Source: Octadecabacter ascidiaceicola
Lineage (GTDB): Bacteria > Pseudomonadota > Alphaproteobacteria > Rhodobacterales > Rhodobacteraceae
Assembly (NCBI RefSeq): GCF_900185015.1
Contig: NZ_FXYD01000003.1
Coordinates: 1 to 64,000, forward strand
Length of the DNA: 64,000 nt
Reading direction: 5' to 3'
Position 1 is the stretch's first letter. Each line of letters opens with the position of its first letter. This document shows, piece by piece, positions 28,545 through 37,920 of the stretch. The notes under the pieces are model-generated. The model made no database searches and was not told the origin of the DNA. It saw only the letters and a list, made by a program, of their open reading frames with translations. Position numbers and translations under genes: made by a program.

Positions 28545-29510
28545 ATGCTGAGTGAATCTGACCCTAATTTTCAAGCAATTAGCGCGATGCTGCGTGAGTT
28601 CTCGGATGCGATGGGTTTTCATGGTCTCCCAAAGGTTACGCGCATTTTCACCTCTCCGGTTTTGCCATTGGAACGTCAAGTTTTGCGAGTCGCCTTGGGC
28701 AATGACCTCTATGCGATGAAGATTGACTTCACATCTGATGTCACCGCGAGACTGGCGAAAGAATTTGATGGCTTGAAACAACTGAACGCGCATTTTCAGA
28801 CCTACGAAAAACTGGGAACAGCGACGCCGATTTACCTATCCAAGGCGGGCACGTTCTTTGCCATGGATTTTCTTGCTTTTTTGACAGCTGGGCAAAGGTT
28901 GCAGCAATCACAGCAACTGCAAACAACCCGACAGGTCTACCGCCGTGCAGGGCTTTGGCTGACCGCAATGCACGAGTTTAAAGAGCCGAAACAGGGAAAG
29001 TTTGACGGCAAATGGATGGTGCATGAGATCAACGCACGGATCGAAGACGGTCAGATGGAAGCGCCATTAGCGAACGTGGAACGGATGCGTGATATCCTGC
29101 GCGAGGAGATCGTTGACGTTCACCACACAAAGAGCACCCGCGCCTGGAGCCACGGGGATTTTCACAGTGAAAACATAATGATGGCCCCCGGAATGACGTA
29201 TGCCTTTGATCTAACCGAGGCACGCATGAAAATGGCGCTATACGATACTGTGGATTTTCTAAAGGTTGATATCTACCGACAGGTGCCCGGTGAAGAAATC
29301 GACCGATCCGGTATTATCGCCAAACACCGCGAGATGTTTTTCAAAGGCTACAAGCACGCGATCAAACCCAAGCTGTTTGACGTCGCGATGCGGGGACGGC
29401 TGTTGATTGACTGGGCCTCGATTGAAAGGTCCAGCTACGCCAAAAACGAAAGCCAGCAGTTGCAGTTTTTGCGGTTGAAGCAGCGTTTGGATATTGCGTT
29501 TAAAGCTTAG
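28545..29510 (+). CDS. Aminoglycoside-phosphotransferase-fold protein
   Basis: A 321-residue protein with the APH/choline-kinase-like fold. The catalytic loop is WSHGDFHSENIMM (about residue 200) and the metal-binding aspartate follows in AFDLTEA. The N-lobe has LYAMKIDF, with a lysine in the position of the ATP-binding residue. The target molecule is unknown; this family includes antibiotic, sugar, choline and homoserine kinases. It stands alone and converges on the FAD/GcvT enzyme gene ten bases later. Confidence 0.75.
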   Translation: MLSESDPNFQAISAMLREFSDAMGFHGLPKVTRIFTSPVLPLERQVLRVALGNDLYAMKIDFTSDVTARLAKEFDGLKQLNAHFQTYEKLGTATPIYLSKAGTFFAMDFLAFLTAGQRLQQSQQLQTTRQVYRRAGLWLTAMHEFKEPKQGKFDGKWMVHEINARIEDGQMEAPLANVERMRDILREEIVDVHHTKSTRAWSHGDFHSENIMMAPGMTYAFDLTEARMKMALYDTVDFLKVDIYRQVPGEEIDRSGIIAKHREMFFKGYKHAIKPKLFDVAMRGRLLIDWASIERSSYAKNESQQLQFLRLKQRLDIAFKA

Positions 29511-29520
29511 CCCACAGGGG

Positions 29521-32031
29521 CTAAGCTCCGTCAGCGTTTTTGCGAATGGTTTCGTTTTTCGGATCATAGGGGCTGTCTTCGACAACCACTGCGTCCCACA
29601 ATTCACGGAACATGCGCACCTTTACCTTCGTGCCGACCTCGCACAGTTCCGGCGGCAGGTAGCCCATACCGATGGATTTGTTGAAGGCCACGGAATAGCC
29701 GCCCGAGGTTAGACGCCCGACCTTTTGGCCGTCATGGATCAGCGCTTCGCGGCCCCATGGGTCTGCGTCGGCGGGCCCGTCAATCAGCAGCGTGACGCAT
29801 TTTGAACGGATGCCGATTTTCTGCATCGCTTCTTTGCCGTGGAAGTCCTTTTCGAGGTCCACAAAGCGCGGCAAGTCGGCCTCAAGCGGGGTCGCATCAC
29901 GGCCCAGTTCGGTGCCGAAGGCGCGGTAGGATTTTTCCTGACGCAGCCAGTTTTGCGCCCGTGCACCGACCAGTTTCATGCCGTGCGGTTCACCCGCTTT
30001 TTCAAGCAAATCAAACAGATAGTTCTGCATTTCCATCGGGTGGTGCAGTTCCCAGCCGAGTTCACCGGTGTAGGCCACGCGGATGGCGTTGACCGGACAC
30101 ATGCCCAGTTCAATCTGCTTGGCAGACAACCACGGGAAGTTTTTGTTGTGTAGCGCCGTTTCTGGATTTGCGTCATTGATGACCGCGTTCAACACGTCAC
30201 GGGATTTCGGGCCCGCGATGGCGAAGACGCCCCATTGGGTGGTGACGTTCTGGCAGTCGATGCGGCCAAATTCGGGTTCTTTGTCCTCGATCGCTTTGCG
30301 CAGGAAGTCGGCGTCATAGTCCGTCCATGCGCCCGCAGAGACGAGGTAATAGCTGTCCTCGCCCGTGCGCACGATGGTGTATTCGGTGCGTGTGGTGCCG
30401 TGGGACGTAAGTGCGTAGGTCAGGTTGATGCGGCCGATTTTCGGGAGTTTGTTGGTGGTGAACCAGTCAAGAAACGCGGTCGCGCCGGGGCCCTTTACGA
30501 CATGTTTGGTGAAGGCTGTGGCGTCGATTAGGCCGACGCCTTCGCGGATAGCTTTGGCTTCATCCACGGCATGTTGCCACCATGCGCCGCGGCGGAAGGA
30601 GCGGCTGTCGTGATCGAAATTGTCAGGCGCATCCAGCGGGCCGAAGTAGTTCGGGCGTTCCCAGCCGTTGACGAACCCGAACTGTGCGCCGCGTGCTTTT
30701 TGGCGATCATATGCGGGGGCCGTGCGCAAGGGGCGACAAGCGGGGCGTTCCTCGTCTGGGTGGTGCAGGGTGTAGACGTGGTCGTAGCATTCCTCGTTTT
30801 TGCGGGCGGCAAACTCGGTGGTCATCCAGTCGCCGTAGCGTTTGGGATCGAGGCTTGCCATGTCGATTTCGGCTTCGCCGTCCACCATCATCTGCGCGAG
30901 GTAGTAGCCTGTACCGCCAGCAGCGGTGATGCCGAATGAGAACCCTTCGGCGAGCCACATGTTACGCAATCCCGGCACAGGGCCGACCAGCGGGTTGCCG
31001 TCTGGGGTGTAGCAAATCGGGCCGTTGAAATCGTCCTTCAGCCCGCTTTCTTCGCAGGATGGGACACGGTGGATCATCGCCATGTATTGTTCTTCGATGC
31101 GTTCCAGATCGAGCTGGAACAGATCGGCACGGAAGCTGTCTGGCACGCCGTGTTCAAACACTGCAGGCGCGTTCTTTTCATAGACGCCGAGGATCCAGCC
31201 CCCGCGTTCTTCGCGCACGTAGGATTGGGCGTCGGCGTCACGGACAACGGGGTGTTCAACACCACCGTTTGCGCGAAATTCGACCAGCGCAGGATCTTGA
31301 TCCATAACGATAAACTGGTGTTCAACAGGGATCGCGGGCATCTTGATGCCGAGCATTTTCGCGGTGCGTTGGGCGTGGTTGCCGGATGCGGTGACAACGT
31401 GTTCGGCGGTGATAACGATTTGTTCGTCGGACGACACAAGATTGCCGCCCTTTTCGACCATCTTGGTGCAGGTGACTTCCCAAGCAGAGCCGTTCCAGTT
31501 GAACGCGTCGGCCTGCCATTTGCGCACGACTTCAACGCCGCGTTGACGCGCGCCCTTGGCCATCGCCATGGTGACGTCGGCTGGGTTAATGTAGCCGTCT
31601 TCTGTGTGGTAGATCGCTCCTTCGAGGTCTTCGGTGTTGATCAGGGGCCAGCGTTCTTTGATCTGTTCGGGTGTCAGCCATTCAAATGGCACATCGCAGG
31701 TTTCAGCCGTGGACGCATAAAGCATGTATTCTTCCATGCGTTCCTTGGTTTGGGCCATGCGCAGGTTGCCGACGACAGCGAAGCCAGCGTTCAGGCCTGT
31801 CTCGGCCTCAAGTTCTTTGTAAAAGTCGACCGAGTATTTGTGGATGTGGGTCGTCGCGTAGGACATGTTGAACAACGGCAGCAAGCCCGCTGCGTGCCAT
31901 GTGGACCCTGACGTAAGTTCGTCGCGTTCCAGCAACATCACATCATCCCAACCTGCCTTGGCGAGGTGATATGCGATTGACGTTCCGACGGCACCGCCGC
32001 CAACAACCAAGGCTTTTACTGTAGTTTTCAT
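29521..32031 (-). CDS. Dimethylglycine/sarcosine dehydrogenase-like FAD enzyme with GcvT domain
   Basis: An 836-residue fusion. The N-terminal half is a DAO-type FAD domain (ALVVGGGAVGTSIAYHLAKAG, then SGSTWHAAGLL, where the His is the usual site of covalent FAD attachment). The C-terminal half is an aminomethyltransferase (GcvT) domain: VGLIDATAFTKHVVKGPGA, RVAYTGELGWELHHP, and GYSVAFNKSIGMGYL at the end. Enzymes of this layout demethylate dimethylglycine, sarcosine or related methylamines and pass the one-carbon unit to tetrahydrofolate. The exact substrate is not clear. AGGGAGT precedes the start, and an inverted repeat lies upstream. Confidence 0.88.
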   Translation of the reverse strand: MKTTVKALVVGGGAVGTSIAYHLAKAGWDDVMLLERDELTSGSTWHAAGLLPLFNMSYATTHIHKYSVDFYKELEAETGLNAGFAVVGNLRMAQTKERMEEYMLYASTAETCDVPFEWLTPEQIKERWPLINTEDLEGAIYHTEDGYINPADVTMAMAKGARQRGVEVVRKWQADAFNWNGSAWEVTCTKMVEKGGNLVSSDEQIVITAEHVVTASGNHAQRTAKMLGIKMPAIPVEHQFIVMDQDPALVEFRANGGVEHPVVRDADAQSYVREERGGWILGVYEKNAPAVFEHGVPDSFRADLFQLDLERIEEQYMAMIHRVPSCEESGLKDDFNGPICYTPDGNPLVGPVPGLRNMWLAEGFSFGITAAGGTGYYLAQMMVDGEAEIDMASLDPKRYGDWMTTEFAARKNEECYDHVYTLHHPDEERPACRPLRTAPAYDRQKARGAQFGFVNGWERPNYFGPLDAPDNFDHDSRSFRRGAWWQHAVDEAKAIREGVGLIDATAFTKHVVKGPGATAFLDWFTTNKLPKIGRINLTYALTSHGTTRTEYTIVRTGEDSYYLVSAGAWTDYDADFLRKAIEDKEPEFGRIDCQNVTTQWGVFAIAGPKSRDVLNAVINDANPETALHNKNFPWLSAKQIELGMCPVNAIRVAYTGELGWELHHPMEMQNYLFDLLEKAGEPHGMKLVGARAQNWLRQEKSYRAFGTELGRDATPLEADLPRFVDLEKDFHGKEAMQKIGIRSKCVTLLIDGPADADPWGREALIHDGQKVGRLTSGGYSVAFNKSIGMGYLPPELCEVGTKVKVRMFRELWDAVVVEDSPYDPKNETIRKNADGA

Positions 32032-32406
32032 CCGTGCGACTCCCTAGCGGTACTTGCACGTAATTTGGCGCAATTACGCGGGCTTCGCCAAGCTTCGCCG
32101 ACTCCAAACGCACCAAAACCGACCATGTGCTAAAAATCATGAGAAAAAGGCAGGAACCGATCCCATCTTCAACGACGGCCATGCACCGTCAAAACAGCCT
32201 ACTTTCGCCCACATTCCCTTAACGTAAGCTATTTTCAACTTTGGCAAGAACGTGAAGTATTATCAAAAGGTTAACGAGTGCGGTAATTTTGCGACAGGCG
32301 GTAATATGGGTGCAGTTCCCCCTAGGAGAATGAACAGACTGCGCCTATGTTGACGTCAGAGTAACGTGAGAGAGCCGTGTTAAGCGGCCCCACGAGGAGA
32401 GCAGTA
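32032..32406. other. Divergent intergenic region
   Basis: This 375-base stretch lies between the FAD/GcvT gene and a small lipoprotein gene and must contain promoters for both. It holds the inverted repeat at 32059-32078 and an A/T-rich part near 32220-32290. I see no further gene, tRNA or known riboswitch. Confidence 0.4.
32059..32078. promoter_or_regulatory. Inverted repeat, possible operator
   Basis: CGTAATT and AATTACG form a perfect seven-base inverted repeat with a TGGCGC spacer. It lies 28-47 bases before the start codon of the FAD/GcvT gene, a position fitting an operator or a 5'-UTR hairpin. No regulator gene is adjacent. Confidence 0.4.
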
Positions 32407-32607
32407 ATGACACGTATTTCACTAACAGCGCTTGGCGCTGCGATGGTTCTTGGGGCATGTACACCGCCCGAATTCGCTTCACGGATGGATACCAGCGATA
32501 CGCTGTATTCAGGCTTTGAAGCAGCTGAAAGCTATACACCGCGCCCAGTCGGTACGCGTTCGGAAAATGATTTCATGCGTTTTTCAACCATGAGCCTTGT
32601 ACGTTAA
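32407..32607 (+). CDS. Small lipoprotein
   Basis: A 66-residue protein with a lipoprotein signal: LTALGAAMVLGAC with the cysteine at residue 17 or 18, followed by TPPEF. The mature part is short, polar and rich in Ser/Thr. GAGGAG eight bases before the ATG supports the start. The family is not recognised. Such tiny lipoproteins may act in envelope stability or as entericidin-like peptides, but there is no direct evidence for either. Confidence 0.7.
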   Translation: MTRISLTALGAAMVLGACTPPEFASRMDTSDTLYSGFEAAESYTPRPVGTRSENDFMRFSTMSLVR

Positions 32608-32713
32608 CACCTTATTTTACGGGTAGTGCCGCACACTTCTTGAGGTGCGGGAAACCCGACTCGACTTATGTCAGTGCATAATTGACCTTAGGGAAACCAA
32701 AGGGAGTATAGTT

Positions 32714-33349
32714 ATGCGTAATATGGATCTGATGGACGCCGCCGAACTTGTCGCCAACAGCTATCGGGGCAAATCCCACCTGCCCCCTGTTCGTACAACC
32801 GTTCGCGAGGGTCACGTTGAGGCTTACCTGTTATCAAACAACACATTGGTCATTCCAGGAACGAACGATACCGAAGATTGGACCAAGTCAAATCTTGTAA
32901 TCGGGAAGCAGAAAGTTTCTTGGAAGTTGAAAGGCAAGGCAGGTGGGAATGCGATTTGGCATAGGGGCTTTGCTGGGCATGCGGCGACCATCTCCAATAA
33001 ACTTGGAAGCGCGAGGCCAACATTCATCGTCGGCCATTCTTTAGGCGCGGCGGCTGCTCAGATTCTTGGCTGTATTTACGGCGTTCCCGCAATTGGGTTT
33101 GCCTCACCGATGCCACGGCAAGGATCCCGCAAACTGTCGAGCGAACACCTCGTGTTGAACGTGGTGCGCAACGATGATCCTGTGGGGCGATTGCCCCCGA
33201 AGGGCCTTGGGTACCGACGCGTTGGAAACACCGAGGTCATGCATCCCGTGAAAAAAGAGAAAGGGCTGCGGCACGCGATGGAGCACTACATCGATCTGAT
33301 GAAGATTGAGCGGCGTGCGGGGAAAATCGTTAAAAGCTGGCCGCGATAG
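32714..33349 (+). CDS. Lipase class 3-like alpha/beta hydrolase
   Basis: A 211-residue protein with the nucleophile elbow GHSLGAAAA (about residue 106). An Asp in VVRNDDPVGRLPP and a His near the C-terminus (MEHYIDL) may complete a catalytic triad. The overall pattern matches short class 3 (fungal-type) lipases. There is no signal peptide, so a cytoplasmic location is likely. GGGAG lies before the ATG at 32714; the frame is open further upstream without similarity. It ends directly next to the end of the convergent dehydrogenase gene. Confidence 0.78.
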   Translation: MRNMDLMDAAELVANSYRGKSHLPPVRTTVREGHVEAYLLSNNTLVIPGTNDTEDWTKSNLVIGKQKVSWKLKGKAGGNAIWHRGFAGHAATISNKLGSARPTFIVGHSLGAAAAQILGCIYGVPAIGFASPMPRQGSRKLSSEHLVLNVVRNDDPVGRLPPKGLGYRRVGNTEVMHPVKKEKGLRHAMEHYIDLMKIERRAGKIVKSWPR

Positions 33350-34336
33350 TTACAGCATTGCCGGAACGACGAGATCAGGCGGGCGGTGGCCGTCGTCGAA
33401 TGTTTTGATGTTCAGCAGGACTTTCTCGCCCATCTCAACGCGCCCCTCGACTGTGGCAGAACCCATGTGAGGGAGCAGCACGACGTTCTTCAGCTCGCGC
33501 AAACGCGGGTTAATGTCTGTGCCGTTCTCGTAAACATCCAAACCAGCGCCCGCGATTTCACTGGCGCGCAACATGCGGGTTAGGGCGTTCTCGTCGATCA
33601 CTTCGCCGCGGGCTGTGTTCACGATGACTGCATCCGGTTTCATCAGTTTCAAACGGCGTGCGTTCATCAGGTGGAACGTCGCGGGCGTATGCGGGCAGTT
33701 GATGGATATGATGTCCATGCGGGCGACCATTTGGTCGAGGCTGTCCCACCATGTCGCGTCCAGATCGCCCTCGACCTCGGGGCGCAGGCGGCGGCGGTTG
33801 TTGTAGTGGATTTGCATTCCGAACGCGCGGGCACGTCTGGCGACGGCTTGCCCGATACGCCCCATGCCCAAGATCCCCAGCCGGCGGCCCGCAATGCGCC
33901 CGCCCAACATGGCCGTTGGCGCCCAGCCGTCCCAGTCGCCAGTCTGCATCAGCGCGAGGCCTTCGGGAATGCGGCGTGTGACCGACAAAATCAACGCCAT
34001 CGTCATGTCGGCGGTGTCTTCGGTAACAACGCCCGGTGTGTTGGACACCAAGACCCCCCGTTGGCGTGCGGTTTGCACATCGATGTGGTCCACCCCTGCC
34101 CCGTAGTTCGCAATAAGTTTCAGCCGATCCCCCGCCTGCCCGAGAACCTGTGCATTGATTTCATCGGTAACCGTCGGGACCAGTACATCGCAGGTCTGCA
34201 TCGCCGAAATCAGCTCTGCCGTGGTCATCGGCGTGTCATCGTCGCGCAGGGTCACGTCGAACAATTCGCGCATCCGCGTCTCAACTGCATCGGGCAACCG
34301 TCGCGTGACGGTAACACTTAGACGTTTGCTTGGCAT
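33350..34336 (-). CDS. D-2-hydroxyacid dehydrogenase, glyoxylate/hydroxypyruvate reductase-like
   Basis: A 328-residue NAD(P)-dependent reductase. The nucleotide-binding motif is LGILGMGRIGQAVARRA, and the catalytic residues are Arg in NTARGEVID, Glu in AGLDVYEN and His in LLPHMGSAT. This arrangement is typical of GyaR/GhrB-type enzymes, which reduce glyoxylate or hydroxypyruvate. The specific substrate is not known. It reads away from the SH3-domain gene. Confidence 0.88.
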   Translation of the reverse strand: MPSKRLSVTVTRRLPDAVETRMRELFDVTLRDDDTPMTTAELISAMQTCDVLVPTVTDEINAQVLGQAGDRLKLIANYGAGVDHIDVQTARQRGVLVSNTPGVVTEDTADMTMALILSVTRRIPEGLALMQTGDWDGWAPTAMLGGRIAGRRLGILGMGRIGQAVARRARAFGMQIHYNNRRRLRPEVEGDLDATWWDSLDQMVARMDIISINCPHTPATFHLMNARRLKLMKPDAVIVNTARGEVIDENALTRMLRASEIAGAGLDVYENGTDINPRLRELKNVVLLPHMGSATVEGRVEMGEKVLLNIKTFDDGHRPPDLVVPAML

Positions 34337-34446
34337 GATGGTGTCCCTTTGCTTGCCCTACGGGGCGGTTATTGCCAAGTTGCCCTCAAAGGTCCGGTGG
34401 CACAAGAACCACCATATAAATTCAGGGCCAGACGAGAGCAGAGATT

Positions 34447-34986
34447 ATGATTTTTACACGTACAGTTTGTCTGGCGATCGCGATGGCGTTTGGTGCGCCT
34501 GTTGTTGCACAAGAAGCGGCCCCCGAAACCGTGACGCCGATTACCGCCGTTCAAGGTGAACGTGGGCCGGTGACAAACTTGCCGATGCCGCGTTTTGTGT
34601 CGCTGAAGGCCAATGAGGCGAACGTGCGCCGTGGTCCTTCGCTTTCCCACCGGATTGACTGGGTCTTTCAACGCCGTGACATGCCGCTGCGTGTTGTGGG
34701 CGAATACGGCCACTGGCGCCGTGTTGTAGACCGTGAAGGTATGGGTGGCTGGGTGCATTATTCCCTGCTGTCGGGCAACCGCACGGTTATTGTTGATCGC
34801 GATCTTTTGGTCCTGCGTGGGCAGCCTGTCGCGGATTCTGCCGAGATTGCCATATTGGAGCTTGGTGTGATTGCTGACCTTGGCGAATGCAGTGCGGACT
34901 GGTGCCGCCTGCGGGCGGACGGATACCGTGGTTGGGCGCCGAAAACCGCGCTGTTTGGCGTCGCACCGGACGAGTTGCGCGACTAG
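34447..34986 (+). CDS. Exported SH3-like domain protein
   Basis: A 179-residue protein with a signal peptide (IFTRTVCLAIAMAFGAPVVAQ). One bacterial SH3-like domain is clear: RFVSLKANEANVRRGPS, then FQRRDMPLRVVGEYGHWRRV and GMGGWVHYSLLSG. A second, degenerate copy follows (VLRGQPVADSAEIAILELG...WCRLRADGYRGWAPK). These domains usually bind cell-wall peptides, so a periplasmic, peptidoglycan-related role is likely. It converges on the M3 peptidase gene. Confidence 0.85.
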   Translation: MIFTRTVCLAIAMAFGAPVVAQEAAPETVTPITAVQGERGPVTNLPMPRFVSLKANEANVRRGPSLSHRIDWVFQRRDMPLRVVGEYGHWRRVVDREGMGGWVHYSLLSGNRTVIVDRDLLVLRGQPVADSAEIAILELGVIADLGECSADWCRLRADGYRGWAPKTALFGVAPDELRD

Positions 34987-35005
34987 CCAATCGGCCCTGC
35001 GGGGC

Positions 35006-35029
35006 TTGAGTATTTAAGAGCCAAAGAAA
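35006..35029 (+). repeat. 24-base intergenic element, copy 1
   Basis: Begins TTGAGTATTTAAGAGCCAAA and is identical over 24 bases to the copy at 54704-54727. It sits between two convergent genes (SH3-domain protein and M3 peptidase), 19 bases after the first stop, and directly follows a GC-rich CCCTGCGGGG stretch. Confidence 0.85.
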
Positions 35030-35044
35030 GAGATGGGACGCGCC

Positions 35045-37060
35045 TTAGTTTGCTAGGCCGCGCCCTTTTAGCAATGCAGTTGCGTCTGGCATGGACCCTC
35101 GGAATTTTTGGTAGAGGACGGCGGCGTCTTCTGATCCGCCAGCGGATAGAATGTGTTTTTCCAGCTTCGCGGCCATGGCGGGGTCGAATGGGCCGCCGTT
35201 TTCCTCAAACGCTTGGAAGGCGTCAGCGTCCATGACTTCGGACCACATGTAGCTGTAATAGCCGCTTGAATACCCGTCGCCCGCGAACACATGGGCGAAG
35301 TGCGGTGTGGCGTGGCGCATGCGGATTGCGTGGGGCATGCCGAGGCTTTCAAGGACTTCGGCCTGCTTTTGCATCGGATCGGCGGGGGCATCTTCGGTTT
35401 CGTGGAACGCCAGATCGACCATCGCGGAGGCGACATATTCGACGGTGGAAAAGCCCATGTCGTAGGTTGCAGCCCCAAGCATCCGGTCCAGCAGATCGCG
35501 CGGCATGGGTTCGCCCGTTTCGGCATGGGTGGCGAATTTCTCAAGAACGTCAGGGACTTCGAGCCAGTGTTCGTAAAGCTGGCTGGGAAGTTCGACGAAA
35601 TCACGCGGCACTGAGGTGCCTGAAATCAGCTCGTACGTCACATCGGATAGCATCTGGTGCAGGGCGTGGCCGAATTCGTGGAATAGGGTGCGGGCGTCGT
35701 CGTATGACAGCAAGGCGGGCGCGTCTTTCGGCGGTTTGGCGAAGTTGCACACGTTGATCACATGAGGGCGGATGTCGCCCGCCAGTTTCTGTTGGCTACG
35801 CATTGCTGAACACCACGCGCCGGAGCGTTTGGAGCCGCGTGCGAAGTAATCCCCGATGAAAACCGCCACGTGTTCGCCGTTGCGTGTAACATCCCAAGCG
35901 CGGCAGTCTTCGTGGTAGAGCGGCGCGTCGATGGGCGCAAATTCCAGACCGAACAGCCTGTTTGAACAGTCAAATGCTGCTTCGATCATGCGGTCCAATT
36001 GCAGGTAGGGTTTGAGCTCTGCCTCATTGAGGTCGTGTTCGGCGGCGCGGCGCTTTTCGCTGTAATAGCGCCAATCCCACGGTTCCAGCGGGCCGGTTTC
36101 GCCATCATTGTGCATTGTGGCTTGTAGGACTTGCGCGTCCGCTTCGGCAGCGGATTTGGCGGGTTCCCAGACTTGCATCAAAAGCGCACGCACGGCGCCT
36201 GGTGTTTTCGCCATTTCGGTTTCGAGTTTGTAGTCGGCGAAGCTGTCATACCCGAGCAGGTTCGCGCGTTCGGCGCGTAAGGCGAGGATTTCAGCGGCCA
36301 AGGCGCGGTTGTCAGTTTCACCACCGTTTGCGCCACGGGCTGTCCATGCTTCATAGGCTTTTTCGCGCAGGTCGCGTCGCAGCGAGAACTGTAAGAACGG
36401 CACGATCAAGGAGCGTGAGAGGGTAACAACGGGGCCGCCAGCGTCTTTGTCTTCGCCAGCCGCTGTTGCCGCTTGGATCACAAAGTCAGGCAGGCCTGCC
36501 ATGTCATCAAGGGGCATGAACCAACTGCGCTCATCCGCCAAAAGGTTTTGTGTGAATTGGGTTCCAAGCACGCTAAGGCGTTGCTTTACCTCGGCCAAGC
36601 GGTCAGCGGCGTAGCCCGTCAGTTCCGCGCCAGAGCGCACGAAGTTGCGGTGGACCAGCATCAAGACGCGGTGTTGTTCGTCGTTCAGATCAAGGCTCTC
36701 GCGGGTTTCCCAAAGCTTTTCGATCCGCGCGAACAGATCGGCGTTGGCGGTGATTTCTGACGAATATGCGGACAGCATTGGCGAGAAGTCCCGCATCAGG
36801 CCTTCGCGGACCTCGTTGCTGTCAGCCCCCGCCAAGGCGAAGAAGGGTGAAAGTACCTTTTCAAGAGGCGCATCAGCGAGGGACAGGGATTCGATCGTGT
36901 TGGCGAAAGTCGGTTCGGAGCCATCACAGATTGCGGCGATTGCGACGCGCGCTTCTTCCAAGGCTTCCTCAAGGGCGGGGGCGAAATGAGCGTCTTCGAT
37001 CAGATCGAAGGGTGGCAATTCAAACGGTGTGTTCCAAGGCGCACGCAACGGATTTGTCAT
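35045..37060 (-). CDS. M3 family peptidase, oligopeptidase A / Dcp-like
   Basis: A 671-residue zinc metallopeptidase that degrades short peptides, probably in the cytoplasm because no signal peptide is present. The zinc motif HEFGHALHQ (about residue 460) and the third ligand region FVELPSQLYEHW are intact, and GYSSGYYSYMWSEVMDADAF near the C-terminus is typical of the family. I chose the start at 37060 (GGAGA upstream) rather than seven codons earlier. It may be PrlC-like or Dcp-like; the sequence alone does not decide. Confidence 0.93.
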   Translation of the reverse strand: MTNPLRAPWNTPFELPPFDLIEDAHFAPALEEALEEARVAIAAICDGSEPTFANTIESLSLADAPLEKVLSPFFALAGADSNEVREGLMRDFSPMLSAYSSEITANADLFARIEKLWETRESLDLNDEQHRVLMLVHRNFVRSGAELTGYAADRLAEVKQRLSVLGTQFTQNLLADERSWFMPLDDMAGLPDFVIQAATAAGEDKDAGGPVVTLSRSLIVPFLQFSLRRDLREKAYEAWTARGANGGETDNRALAAEILALRAERANLLGYDSFADYKLETEMAKTPGAVRALLMQVWEPAKSAAEADAQVLQATMHNDGETGPLEPWDWRYYSEKRRAAEHDLNEAELKPYLQLDRMIEAAFDCSNRLFGLEFAPIDAPLYHEDCRAWDVTRNGEHVAVFIGDYFARGSKRSGAWCSAMRSQQKLAGDIRPHVINVCNFAKPPKDAPALLSYDDARTLFHEFGHALHQMLSDVTYELISGTSVPRDFVELPSQLYEHWLEVPDVLEKFATHAETGEPMPRDLLDRMLGAATYDMGFSTVEYVASAMVDLAFHETEDAPADPMQKQAEVLESLGMPHAIRMRHATPHFAHVFAGDGYSSGYYSYMWSEVMDADAFQAFEENGGPFDPAMAAKLEKHILSAGGSEDAAVLYQKFRGSMPDATALLKGRGLAN

Positions 37061-37116
37061 GAAAGTCTCCTTTGTTGCCAACCTAGGCAGCTGTTGGGGA
37101 AGGTGCCACCGCCAAC

Positions 37117-37914
37117 TTAATGGTCCGGTGTTTTCTGCCGAAGATGCCGTTCCAGACGGCGCAAGGCGAGGCTCAGTCCGATGGTCATCGTTAGATAGAT
37201 CAGCGCGACGACATTATAGGTTTCAAAATAACGGAAGTTGCCTGCCGCGGTGACCTTGCCAGCCTGCGTGACGTCCAAAACACCCAATACGGAAACAAGC
37301 GAACTATCCTTCACCATCGCAATGAAATCATTGCCCAAAGGAGGAAGGATACGGCGAAAGGCTTGTGGGAATATGATGTGACGAAAGCGGTGCCATTTAC
37401 CAAGGCCTAAAGCCTCTGCCGCTTCGATCTGTCCCTTATCGACGCTTTGAAGTCCGGCGCGAAAGACCTCGGCGATGAATGCGGAATACCCGATTGTCAG
37501 GGCAATTACAGCGCGCCAAAGCATGCTGAAATCGCGGTTGCGGATGGGATCAAAACCCAGCCCTTCGATGACCAAATTGAAGCCGGCCACAAGAAGCGGG
37601 GCCAGCACAAAGGCCACGTATAAAAGGAGCACAATAATTGGCACGCCGCGCACGACTTCGATGTAAAGCCGGGCGGTTTGGCGTACGACGATCCATCGCG
37701 ACATGGACATCAGCGCGAGGCCAAGGCCGATGCTGGCTGCCAAAGCGAACCCAATGATCGTGACGAATAGCGTTATTTTTATGCCCTTTGATAGGGTTCT
37801 CAGAACGTCTGAATACAGATCATCCGCGACCACCTGCCAAAACAAATAGCCGCCCACCGCCAAAACGATGAGCAGCCAATACGGGAAATCCCGATCTTGC
37901 TGGGGCGTTATCAC
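37117..37914 (-). CDS. Polar amino-acid ABC transporter permease
   Basis: A 265-residue permease of the HisM/GltK type, with about five membrane segments. The N-terminus has LSKGIKITLFVTIIGF; the ATPase-contact loop is EALGLGKWHRFRHIIFPQAFR. Its gene starts six bases after the stop of the binding protein, so the pair is one unit. These importers usually need an ATP-binding subunit, which is not encoded nearby. Confidence 0.92.
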   Translation of the reverse strand: MITPQQDRDFPYWLLIVLAVGGYLFWQVVADDLYSDVLRTLSKGIKITLFVTIIGFALAASIGLGLALMSMSRWIVVRQTARLYIEVVRGVPIIVLLLYVAFVLAPLLVAGFNLVIEGLGFDPIRNRDFSMLWRAVIALTIGYSAFIAEVFRAGLQSVDKGQIEAAEALGLGKWHRFRHIIFPQAFRRILPPLGNDFIAMVKDSSLVSVLGVLDVTQAGKVTAAGNFRYFETYNVVALIYLTMTIGLSLALRRLERHLRQKTPDH

Positions 37915-37920
37915 GCCGCC

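Noticed and set aside
31069-31911. 280-codon plus-strand frame opposite the FAD/GcvT gene
   Set aside because: It mirrors codons of a real, conserved enzyme and its residues (rich in Phe, His, Val and Asp) show the usual antisense bias.
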